Assembly: GCA_048013815.1 (NCBI GenBank)
Contig: CM106586.1
Coordinates: 18,538,001 to 18,602,000, forward strand
Origin: Setoptus koraiensis
Lineage: Eukaryota; Arthropoda
Direction: 5' to 3'
Length of the DNA: 64,000 bases
Below the pieces are notes generated by a model. The model was not told the origin of the DNA. It was given only the letters and a program-made list of their open reading frames with translations, and did no database searches. The position numbers were made by a program, and so were the translations under genes. This document shows, one piece after another, positions 47,118 to 57,039 of this stretch; the first letter of the stretch is position 1; each line of letters opens with the position of its first letter.

Positions 47118-47589
47118 AATTTCGATCATTCTATCAGACATGGGTAGAAGCATACTCAGAGTATAAATTCTATTGAGTAACGTGTATGTGAAAAAGCCTA
47201 AATAAAGTGTATAAAGTCCATCTATGTATGCCGATTCATCGCAGCTTTTGCCCGCAATCTAATCGATTTCAATTGATTGCATCGGTTCGTGAAACGAATG
47301 AGAAGCCGATATTAACATCACTGATTCCCATGTTTCCCTCGTGATTGGAATTCTCCGTCAAGATGAAAAGTAGTATGCTGCGTAGACGCATATTATACTT
47401 ACGAGATTACACGGATGGAGATTAGAGTGCCTGTCTTAACATCAAATTCATGATTTCAACCACGGCCGATGATTAATTCATTTCAGGCTTTTATGAATAT
47501 AGATTGTTTTTCATCTAAACCATGATTAAAATAGGCGCTAAAATCCTTGATGATGGAAAACTAAAGACCCCCACTCTAGTGGAGATACT

Positions 47590-47707
47590 GTACATGGAGC
47601 AAACGTCCTTGTCCTTCCTTAGAGATGGACATCAAAAGCCGAGACATCTTTTATGTATAACAGGCGACTCTCTTCATGGATTCACAATAATGAACAACTG
47701 TATGTAG
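47590..47707 (+). pseudogene. Short receptor pseudogene fragment
   Basis: LSFLRDGHQKPRHLLCITGD followed by SLHGF matches the start of the first strong membrane segment of the array members (ALFLRNRQRKPSYLIW then D..GLY). Nothing else of the gene is kept nearby. Confidence 0.6.
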
Positions 47708-48227
47708 TGATTGCGATCCATTATTGATATCCAAAACTCTGGGTGTGGCGGCACCTAGGCTGCTGACAATCACTTTACCGTAACAATATGAATATAATAC
47801 TGGGCCTGTGCGACTGTGCAGAGTTTCATCCTCTATATCAACAATGTTCTACTCCAAACTTCTCTATCTATTTGAGTGACTGCTTTTTTCATCACCAAGT
47901 GGTCTGCAATAAGATCAGAGAAGGTCGGCAGTGCCCAAAGTGACGCTAACTCGCTAGCTCGAAATGCCAACCATGAAGTAACAGCTATCATGTACCCTCA
48001 CGATCACATACGTAAACGGGCCCACAGTTGCCAATGCAATCTCCCACTCCCCGATTCGGGACACAAGAGAAACATCGTGCGTATATAACCGAACAGTATG
48101 CGGGCAAAGTGTATTATTAATACTTATGTTCTTCATATTTTTCAACATCACAAATGTTTGTAGGAACCCTAAGTACACAAAACATGGCTAGACTGTCAAA
48201 ACTTAGCTATTAATCATTGGTATTATT

Positions 48228-48235
48228 GTGCGTGC
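48228..48235 (+). promoter_or_regulatory. GTGCGTGC element upstream of GRL6
   Basis: GGTATTATTGTGCGTGCTTCG, 345 nt before the start. The usual CAT after the core is replaced by TTC. Confidence 0.55.
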
Positions 48236-48341
48236 TTCGGAAATTACCACAACATGTTTATTCGCGGCATCTAAGACAGATTAGGATAACTGCAGTGCAC
48301 AAACGCTCAAAGTAACAGATTTCAGGTCAATGAGGAAATTC

Positions 48342-48365
48342 ATGGTCCATGAAGCGAAACTCTAA
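48342..48365 (+). other. Short upstream open frame of GRL6
   Basis: ATGGTCCATGAAGCGAAACTC then TAA, seven codons (MVHEAKL). Confidence 0.35.
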
Positions 48366-48572
48366 CATTCATCTCCATGGGGTAACTAAGTTTCCGATTC
48401 AGTTGGTAGAATGAGCTACAATGAAGAGTGTTGAATAATCGGAAGAGAAAATTCACCAAGTTAATTAGAAATAGAATGGAATCAAGAGATAAAATCAAAC
48501 AGTAGTAAAATGTAAAACAAATTGTATCATTCCTTTCATCGTTTACGGTATATGGAAGTGGGCATTATTGCG

Positions 48573-50846
48573 ATGGATTCGATCAAATTCAATATATTTC
48601 AGTATTTTATTTCGATTGTCACTTTTTGCAACGGTTCGATTAATATTGAGCAGTTCTACGATGAAGAAGGAAGAGCAACAAATGTGAACCCGTCGGAAAT
48701 GCAGCACGAGACGAGTTCGAGGAAGCCACCATCGTTCCAAGGAGTGAGGTCTCTCGTTGCATTATTTCTTAGAAATAGGCAACGAGAATCGAGCTATCTT
48801 GTGTGGATGATATTTGATTTTTTGTATGGTCTGTACCTTATATTCAATACAACGGTGTACGGTTTTGGAAGCTCAAGTCTTATAGCTAAATTAGGAGAGA
48901 AGTACTTAATCGTTGACATGTATGCTCCTTATGGGCTTGCGCTTTCGCGAATGTTCAGCAGAGTTGTGGCAATACTGCTCACAGAGATCTACATATTTCG
49001 TATAAGGAACATCATAGTAAACTTGAGGATAGAGACTGGACGCCAACACTGTGATCGGAAGTGGACGTACATAAGCTTCCTCGAATTAACACCCAGAGCC
49101 TGGATTTATATTTTAGGTCTCACAGATAGAGTTCAATGCGAAGATAAGACGCATCTTAGAAAAATCACTAGCATCACTGGGCAGTGCAAGATTGAATGTC
49201 GAGATGTCGCCTCGTCGGATAGGGAGTCTAGAACCCAATTATTTGGTGTAAATTGTAATCAGCATCGCCAATTTGATGTCGATAGATCCTCATTATCTGA
49301 TATGGCCCCGGAAGATTCGGCACAGGCGAGTCGCAAAAAAAAGGCGTTTGATTTCGACGATGACTTTCGAGAAATCAATTATCAGTTGAAATTTCCAAAT
49401 CAACTCCTGGCAAACGGTTCGCCCCATATACTGGATATGGCGTCGTTGAGGTTGATGTCGTATCTGAATTTAGGAATAAGGCTGCTCTTATTATTGAGTA
49501 TAATAATAGCTTTATGGACCACTTTATTGGTAGAGTTCAATAAATGTGGCGATTCGATCTTCTTATTCATGAGGCATCGTTTTTTGCCTTATACGTTCGT
49601 GTTGAGCGTTTCGATACTCATACTGTTCCAACTTACAGAGAGTGGCCTCTTGATTCTCGAATGTGTTGTCTGCTATAACAAGGCAAAGCGTATTCTCGAT
49701 TTAACCTTACAGTTAATTAAACTTTATTGGTCCAACAGAAAACGTTCACCGAGCTACTGCATACTGAACACAAGGGAGAGCAAAACGAAAAGAAACTATC
49801 AAACTAACCGATACAATGAGATTAGCAACGAAGAGCTCCCTGCCAAGAATCATTGCCGATTGGTGGATTCAATTATTGATAAAGATGTAACGAATACGAT
49901 ATGGAGCGATTTATCTAAAGAAATAGACAGACTCGTCGCGATGATTATGGAGCTACGCTCAGACTTTAACCATCTAAAGCGACGTTTCACACTTGACATA
50001 AACTTGGAACTTCTTTTCAAGATGCCATGTGTTATATTAACTCTGACAACGCTCATCCAAACGCCAGACCTGACCGTTATGGAAATTCGGCTGATTTATC
50101 TTTTTCTGCAAGGATATTGGGTTCCCATCTTATTCCTCAGTTTTTCAGCATCTCTTGTCCATTCTAAGGTAATCACTGTTGTACGAGCTATTTGTTAAGA
50201 AGTGACGAGCGGAAACTTATCATCTATATCCCCACCCTCACTCCAGTCACTCACAACTCCCACATAGTCCCATATGCCTCAATTTATTTCGCATTCACTT
50301 TTTTTCTCTGGTCTCATCACTCTCTGAACGGCAAATATTGATATGACAGGCCCAGAGAAATAACCTGTTGATTGAACTGGTGCGAGATGAGAGCGAATGT
50401 GTGCTGGCAAGATATTCGGCTTATGTTCCTCGCCACCCTTTCCCCTGTTTCCTCATAACTAATGTCGAGCACTTCCTACAAATTATATATCCATTCATAT
50501 ATCTATTCAATCATATTTCCAGTTCAAGGCGATCTATCACGCCCTACAGAATCTTATGACCTGTAGTTCCCTTATGACTAGTTGGAACCAGCAGCGATTA
50601 ACTTCCATAGGAGACGATCTCAATGATATGGAAAATGTGGCGCTCTTCGTCTTCAAGACAAGCCCGCTAACTTTTGGTAACTTGCCAATGGTGAGTATAG
50701 CATGAAAGAGGAAACTTACTATGTGAAATTTTGAATTTGTATAGATTCTTAGACGTAAATGTCACCTTGTTCTATCCCAACAATAAATTCTATAGCTGTT
50801 TGGATGGATCGCATCAGGCATAATATTGTTGCTGCAATATGTTTGA
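48573..50846 (+). CDS. Gustatory-receptor-like receptor GRL6
   Basis: Exons 48573-50168, 50523-50690 and 50796-50846, 604 residues, start MDSIKFNIFQYF. It is the only member whose last exon is 51 nt instead of 54, ending LLLQYV. The donor of exon 1 is GTAATC and that of exon 2 is GTGAGT, the best match to consensus in the array. The loop motif is FDFDDDFREINYQLKFP then NQLLANGSPHILDM. The second loop keeps NHCRLVDSIIDKD and LSKEIDRLVAMIMELRSD. Confidence 0.72.
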
Positions 50847-51119
50847 ATTTTGATACTTCGGTCCAGCGTGCTGGCTTGCAAATGGTGAGAGGAATGACCA
50901 TGGTATCATTTCCGCTGGAGATCGATGCTTCGTTGAGCATACAGATATCGCTTAGCTCGTAATTGATTTCCTGTCGTTGACCAATTCCACGATTACTCGA
51001 TTGGTCATCATCGCAGTAACTTTCTTATTTTCTTGCATCAGCAAAACTAATTTATGTCAGGACTTTTGGTCAGGAATTTCTATGTAAAGTTGGGGCTATG
51101 TCAGGGGTTCCTTCCGACT

Positions 51120-51258
51120 TAGTGTGGCGGCCTTTATTCTTGAATAAAGGCCATGAAGGCCACTTTAGGCCCGGTGGTTCAAACCCAAAAGGGCCTAAAG
51201 TGGCTTTTATTCATCACAATAAAAGCCATGGGTTTAAACCATTTAGGCCGCCTCACTA
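51120..51258. mobile_element. hAT-type MITE, complete, 139 bp
   Basis: Terminal inverted repeats TAGTGTGGCGGCCT and AGGCCGCCTCACTA (one mismatch) border the element, and the 8-bp sequence TTCCGACT is repeated exactly at 51112-51119 and 51259-51266. An 8-bp duplication and ends of TAGTG form fit the hAT superfamily. The inside is itself palindromic (GGCCTTTATTC..GAATAAAGGCC and CCACTTTAGGCC..GGGCCTAAAGTGG). It has no coding capacity and would need a transposase from elsewhere. Related spacer near 59606-59635 shows the empty site. Confidence 0.9.
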
Positions 51259-51456
51259 TTCCGACTTTTACTTGCGGAACAGGCCGTTCCTTTTTTCTCG
51301 AAATCATGCGATCCGAGACATATGAATGATCCTCCACATATATCACGGTACAGTTTGCCGACAAAATATTCTACCTAAATTTTCGGCCCCGATGAGATAT
51401 TTCCAGACTAGACATTCTAGACTGTCAAGAGATGGCCATCAATACTAAGTTTTATC

Positions 51457-51464
51457 GTGCGTGC
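51457..51464 (+). promoter_or_regulatory. GTGCGTGC element upstream of GRL7
   Basis: TAAGTTTTATCGTGCGTGCAT with GATGGCCATCAATAC before it, 393 nt before the start. This copy is close to the consensus of all. Confidence 0.6.
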
Positions 51465-51591
51465 ATTGAGACATTCATCGACATGTTGCCAATTGAGGTA
51501 TCAAGGGTTCATATGTGTCTGGAATCAAGATCAAGTTAGCTTCAACCCACACAAAATCCTTTAACTAACGAGATTATGAGTCAGGAAATTT

Positions 51592-51639
51592 ATGGTCCGT
51601 GAAGCGCGATGCGAACATTTATCTCCATGTGGTTTTTAA
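51592..51639 (+). other. Short upstream open frame of GRL7
   Basis: ATGGTCCGTGAAGCGCGA opens 15 codons ending in TAA. Confidence 0.35.
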
Positions 51640-51849
51640 GGTATAGTCTGATGTGTCTGATTCAAGCGAAAGAATATGTCGAGTGAAGCGACACTAGAAT
51701 ACAGACAGTCAACATATGGAGAGGGGAGATCACGAAACTAATGGAAAAAAGATTGAAAAAAGTGAAAAGGTAGATTCAAACAGTGTTAGAACGTGAAAAA
51801 ATGCGTCTTTTTTGAACATTCTTATTGTGTGGAAGAGGGTAGTATTGAT

Positions 51850-54119
51850 ATGGATACGATCAAATTCAATATATTTCTGATCCCACTTATAATTATCAAA
51901 TACATCAACGGTTCTGCAAATTATGTGCGGCCGAAAGATGAAGAAGAAAAAGCAGCACTTGTAAAGATTCGTCACAAGTTGAAAGCGGAGAAAAAAACAC
52001 TGCTTGATGGATTGAAGGCGCGCGTTGCCTTATATCTGGCAAATAAACAACGAAAACCGAGCTATCTTATATGGATTGTGCTCTACTTCCTTTTTGGACT
52101 CTATTTTCTATATAATGGGACTGTCTTCGGCTTTGGCAGCGAAAGTCTCATCGCTGAATTAGAAAAGAAATACCTGACCGTCAACATTCTCGCACCGTAT
52201 AACGTGAAGGTCTCTCAAATGCTTTATAGAGTGGCTATCATACTCATTATAGAAGTCTACGTGTTTCGGATAATGAACATTGCAGAAAACATGAGGATAG
52301 AGACTAGGCGCCAACACTTCGACCAGGAATTCACGTACATGTACAATCTGGAATTGACTCCCCGAGCTTGGATCTATATTTTAGGTCTCACAGATAGAGT
52401 TAAATGCAAAGATAATGCTCATGTTAGACGAATCAATAGCAAAAATCGGCAGTGCACGATTCAGTGTCAAGCTGTCTCATGGTCAGATAGAGAGCATCCG
52501 GGCCGATATCTCAGTGCAAATCATAATGAACGTAGTCATATCGATGCCCGTGGTTCTCAATTATCCGATGTGGCCCCGAAAGATCCGGTACAGGCGAGTC
52601 GCAAAAGAAAAGCGTTCAATTTTGACGATGACTTTCGAGAAATCGATTATCAGCTAAAATTTCAAAGGCGATCTCAATCACATGGGTCCCCTCATATAAT
52701 GGATTTGGGGTCACTGAGGGTGCTGGCGTTCCTTGCTCTTGCATTATACATTGTTTTCCCATTTATCGCCATAGCAAATACACGAAATATTGCAGCGATG
52801 GAGTTTCACTACTGTGGCGATTCGGTTTTACTATTCGTCAAGCAGCGTCTCTTCCCTTTTTTGTGCATGATCAGCGCTTGCGGACTTATAATGTTTCAAT
52901 TTACAGAGATGGCCTTGTTTTGTGTTCATAGTATGGCCTGCTACGGCAAGGCTAAGCTTACGCTTAATTTGATCTCGCAGATAATTGAACTGTGTCGGTT
53001 CAACGGAAAACGCATTTCGAGCATCTGCTTAAACAATCTAAGAAGCAACAGCACGAACGGAAACTATGAAATTACCCGAGACAATGAGACCAGCAAAGAA
53101 AAGGTTGCCGTACAGAATAACTGCCGATTGGTCGATACAATCATTGAAAAGGATGAAGCAACGTCGATTTGGAGTCATATATCAGAAGAAATAGACAAAC
53201 TCGTCGCGATGATCATGGAGATACGCTCGGACATTGCCCAAATAAGGCGACGTTATACACTTGACATAAACATGGAACTTTTTTTCAAGATGCCATGTGT
53301 CATACTAACTCTATCAACACTTATTACGACGGAAGACCTGAGCGATTTGGAAGCTCGAATAATTTATTTTATTTTGCAAGGATACTTGATTCCTATCTTT
53401 TTCCTAAGCTTTTTTGCTGCCCTTATCTATTCTAAGGTGATCAACATGATATAGATTATTTGTTTACTGTTAATAATTTCGACCCCCTCTTCTATAACCT
53501 AGCGAGCAATGGAATGTTATCAGCGTTGCTCAACTTCTTTCATGTCACCCCAGATGCTGAACGCTATTTCGCATCCTTCTCGTTTTCTCTAGTCTCACTC
53601 CAAGTCGACTTATAGCTTTCCTCGGACAGTAATGAAAGATCCTACGAAAGTTAACTTGTTGCTCGAGCTGGTGTGAGATGTGAGCTAATGTGAGGGTGTG
53701 AGGACGTCCGGTATCGTGTATACCCAGTTCTCTTATCGCTCATCACATAACTAATATCATCCATATTTTACATCCACCGATCATGTTTCCAGTTCAAGGC
53801 CATCTATCATGCCCTACAGAATCTCATGACCTATAATTCTTTAATGGCTACCAGGGATTTTCAGCGATTGTCGTCGATAGAAGATGATCTCCATGATATA
53901 AAAAATGTTGCGCTTTTTATCTTCACTGTGAATCCGATGACTTTTGGTAATCTGCCGATGGTTAGTATGTTATGATGGAGGAGAAATCTCAGACTGTTCC
54001 TTCTAGGATGTTCATTCTTCTATATTTACGTCTCATCGTTCCAAATTGACCAATACATTCGATAGCTGGTTGGATGGATCGCATCGGGTATAACATTGTT
54101 GTTGCAATATGCACAATGA
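51850..54119 (+). CDS. Gustatory-receptor-like receptor GRL7 (MDTIK subgroup)
   Basis: Exons 51850-53436, 53793-53960 and 54066-54119, 602 residues. It shows signs of relaxed constraint: the strongly kept LLVNGSPHI after the loop motif is SQSHGSPHI, a Trp kept in exon 2 of all others (TSW or TTW) is Arg (MATRDFQ), HSK at the exon-1 end is YSK, and the C-terminus is LLLQYAQ. The frame is nevertheless fully open and all splice sites are standard. A rearranged receptor pseudogene follows at once. Confidence 0.68.
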
Positions 54120-54618
54120 GAGGCACACATAACATGGCCATCAATAACAAGTTTTGTCGTCCATGCATGGGGAACAGCAAAGCTAAGCCTTTTGTTAACG
54201 CTTGTTTTTCTCTCCAGTTGATTGAACTGCACAGGTCCATTAGCCAACCTATTCCGAACTGATGCTTACCGAACATAGGAAAGAGCAACACGAACGGAAA
54301 CTACCGAACTCTCAGAGAAAACGAGATCAGCAAACAGGAGCCCACCGTTCAGAATCACTTTTGATTGGTCGATACGTTCATCGACAAAAATAGATCAACG
54401 TCGACCTTCAGTGATCTATCCGAAGAAATAGCCAGATTACGGATGATCAGGGAGCTACGCGCTGACATTGATCATCTAAACGGACTTTTTACACTCGATT
54501 TAAACTTGGAACTTTCTTCCAAGATGCCATGTGTTATATTTACTCTGACAATTAACTCTGGATCGCTTCGGCTATACTATAGGTGTTATATTATGCAGTG
54601 TGAAATTTTGATCTTTTG
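54120..54618 (+). pseudogene. Rearranged receptor pseudogene
   Basis: It starts with a 5'-module-like piece (ACATGGCCATCAATAACAAG, then TTTTGTCGTCCATGCAT near 54150-54167), then from about 54177 jumps straight to the 3' third of exon 1 (LIELHRS, KQEPT, ELRADIDHL, LDLNLELSSKMPCVIFTL), and ends in a scrap of the terminal exon (ATTATGCAGTGTGA). The 5' two thirds of exon 1, exon 2 and the introns are gone, and the remaining frame is broken. It looks like a large internal deletion. Confidence 0.8.
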
Positions 54619-54649
54619 AAATGTGCTAACTTCATAAATTAAACTTGAT

Positions 54650-54900
54650 ATCATGCATGTATTGGATAGGAAATCCTTCCCCTGGCAGTCAATGAAGCAC
54701 AATTTCAACATTCATATCGCTGAGGTTCGACAGGTATATTCTTATGTGTTCGATATAAGTGATGGAATATGTCGATAAAAGTGCAACTGGAATCAAGACA
54801 GTTAAACAATAGGGAAATTCACTCGGATTAGTTCATCGGAATTGAAATGAAAACGAGTGCGGAGATAAAATCAAGCAATATCAAAAGGTAGAAAGTTTTG
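54650..54900 (+). other. Orphan receptor 5' flank
   Basis: ATATTCTTATGTGTTCGATA and AATCAAGACAGTTAAACAA match the leader that precedes the starts of other copies, but no receptor exon follows. The next feature is the opposite-strand secreted-protein gene. Confidence 0.6.
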
Positions 54901-55035
54901 CACACTATCTCGTATTTTCCGCGTGTTCTCTAATCTCATCCGGCTTAAAGATCAACCATAACTCATAACTGCACATAACAGTGTAGCCATGGGTAGTGAT
55001 GGTCTCTTATCATTCATTTCAATAATCTCAGTACT

Positions 55036-55506
55036 TTATTTGTGCGACACCATTTTGTCGAAATTGTCGAGAATCATTTTTGACATCGTCGATTGTACAG
55101 CGGTATAGAATCCAATTAAACGCTCATGATGCAAAATCTTTGTCCTGAATCGTTCGATCTCTTCTTTATGACTGTCTTTGCCATCGAGTTCTAGAAAGTA
55201 TATTCTGTCATAGCAGGTTCGTTGTTGCATCCTCATTTGTTTGATAACTTCTCTAGCATCGTCCATTTCCTGGTTCCGAGCAATATCTTTGTACATATGC
55301 ACGTATTCGATTGCCTCATTTGCCGGTTTGGCCATTAGTTTTTCATCATCCCAAAGATTCTTCGCCGAAATTTCCTCCCTCATTTCATCCAAGCCCTTCT
55401 GGACAAATTCCTCGAAAGCGTATGGCTCCCGCTTCTTTCGGGCACTAACAACCTCCCTAATGAAAATTGCGCAAAATATCAACAATATTAATTTGCATGC
55501 CGCCAT
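55036..55506 (-). CDS. Small secreted helical protein, family unknown (SHP2)
   Basis: A 156-residue frame starting MAACKLILLIFCAIFIREVVSA, a good signal peptide. A further in-frame ATG 16 codons upstream (55554) would put a charged stretch before it, so I prefer the inner one. The mature part is acidic/basic and helical, with one Cys (QQRTCYDRIYFLELD). It shares size, signal peptide and a weak pattern (YVHMYKDIARNQEMDDAREV against YVIEHMRNIRSYNEELRRV) with SHP1. The overlap of its TAA with AATAAA (55035-55040, reverse) suggests a very short 3' end. It lies antisense in the receptor array. Function unknown. Confidence 0.6.
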   Translation of the reverse strand: MAACKLILLIFCAIFIREVVSARKKREPYAFEEFVQKGLDEMREEISAKNLWDDEKLMAKPANEAIEYVHMYKDIARNQEMDDAREVIKQMRMQQRTCYDRIYFLELDGKDSHKEEIERFRTKILHHERLIGFYTAVQSTMSKMILDNFDKMVSHK

Positions 55507-56215
55507 TCTTTCTTTTATCTTGGATCGCAATAGATATCTGTAACTCTCGAGCACTCAGAGTTTTCACTACAATCTCTGATTATTTTTCCAATTACCAATT
55601 ATTATCAAACAGCAATCCTTTGATGCTTCTTAGATCTATTTTTATGCTGGAATTCAGTTGCCCACAATCATGCGTTCTATTTATGTTAAAACCGAGATGT
55701 TTCCAGACACTGGCAAATGTCGCCTTGTTTAGAATAGATTTTATTCCAAAATATTATCCAATGCCATCGCATGAGACTGTCTGGGACGGTTGTGACGTCT
55801 ACACAAGCGACAAACTTATGTAGTCTAACACACTCTCCGCTGCGGGCACCCTTGATGAATATATATTCTCTTCCCATCATCAAGACTGCCTACCAAGTCT
55901 CACGATAGGTCTTACCTTGATACATGCGAATGGAATCGAATGGAAAAGTGGAGCCAACAAAATAAAAAATTATCTCATAAATTTCTCTCTTCTGTCGAAG
56001 AAAGAATTGATTGTTTCAATCTTTTTTCTTCACAGATTTTAGAAAAGAGCTGCTGCAATGATTCCAGAAAATCCTGAATTAATCATGTTTCGGTCCTCGC
56101 CGTTCTATCATCAGTGGAGCGCAGGGTCATCTTACTGACAATTGTGAGCGATGAGAATATGATGGACTGTAATTGAACTCCAACGGTAGCAACACCCGAG
56201 CAACTAACAATCTTC

Positions 56216-56280
56216 TTTTCGTTCATTACTGGGCATATCAACCATGTTCCATGGTTGATATGCCCAGTAATGAACGAAAA
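56216..56280. repeat. Perfect inverted repeat, 31-bp arms, 3-nt loop
   Basis: 56216-56246 (starting TTTTCGTTCATTACTGGGC) and 56250-56280 are exact reverse complements with only TTC between. No mismatch in 31 pairs. Confidence 0.98.
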
Positions 56281-56678
56281 CTGACAAACTTCAGAGTTTT
56301 TGTTCCAGTGAATGTCTTTTTCAACACTGAAATGTCTTCAATACGATGAGAGAAGGCTGGCGGTGGCTGAAGTGAAGCCTCCATCACAGTCCAAAATGCC
56401 AACAATGTACTAACAAATGCTAACCGATAACACAGGTAATCAAGCCCACTGTTCCTATGCGATCCCTACGTCTCAAACCCTTGTATATAGCACAAATTTC
56501 TAAACTTGAGGCGATCCAAGACACAAAATAGGCTCCGTAGCTATGTCAAAGCCCAGTATGCAGGCAAAGCATACCACCCATACTTTTCCAATGAGATATT
56601 TCTCTATAAGTTAGTAATGAGAAGTAAACAAAAGATGGATAGACTATCAGATCATAGCCATTAGTTGAGAGTTCTTCT

Positions 56679-56686
56679 GTGCGTGC
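56679..56686 (+). promoter_or_regulatory. GTGCGTGC element upstream of GRL8
   Basis: GTTCTTCTGTGCGTGCATAGC, 361 nt before the start. Confidence 0.58.
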
Positions 56687-56805
56687 ATAGCATAATGACA
56701 TGTTTTTTGAGGCATCCAGGGCTCATCTATGTCAAAGAGGCAGATTAACAAGACTCATGCACAAAACAAACGCTCGAACTAACAGAATTAAGCGACAGGT
56801 AATTC

Positions 56806-56829
56806 ATGGTCCATGAAGCGCAAATATAA
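56806..56829 (+). other. Short upstream open frame of GRL8
   Basis: ATGGTCCATGAAGCGCAAATA then TAA, seven codons. CAGGTAATTC before it resembles a splice donor, as in GRL2, but other copies lack the GT. Confidence 0.35.
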
Positions 56830-57039
56830 CATTCATGTTCACAAGGTTTCTAAGGTATGTTCTTATATGTCCGATTCAGTTTATAATTTGGATTCGAATA
56901 GGGAGCGTTAAACGGCTGGATAAAGTTCAAAAGTAAAATATAATCGAGTGAGTAGATGGAATGAAACAGTGGCTAAATGTAAAGCGATCCGTGCCACTCT
57001 CCTCTTCGCCTATGATATATGGAAGTAGATATCAGTGAG

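Larger units (their letters stand above)
47118..48572. other. Intergenic with a receptor remnant and the GRL6 5' module
   Basis: No intact gene. A short receptor remnant lies at 47590-47707. A stretch near 47900-48100 resembles spacer sequence before GRL8 (about 56350-56580). The 5' module of GRL6 begins near 48190. Confidence 0.55.
50847..51849. other. Intergenic with a MITE and the GRL7 5' module
   Basis: Spacer sequence here is clearly related to that before GRL9 (51290-51480 versus about 59640-59850). The difference is a 139-bp MITE at 51120-51258, which the GRL9 spacer lacks. No gene seen. Confidence 0.65.
55507..57039. other. Intergenic with a perfect hairpin and the GRL8 5' module
   Basis: No supported gene. 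The main items are the 65-bp hairpin at 56216-56280 and the 5' module near 56640-56830. Confidence 0.55.

Noticed and set aside
51170-51195. tRNA B-box-like GGTTCAAACCC in the MITE
   Set aside because: No A-box at a proper distance and no cloverleaf; the element has hAT-type ends and an 8-bp target duplication, not SINE features.
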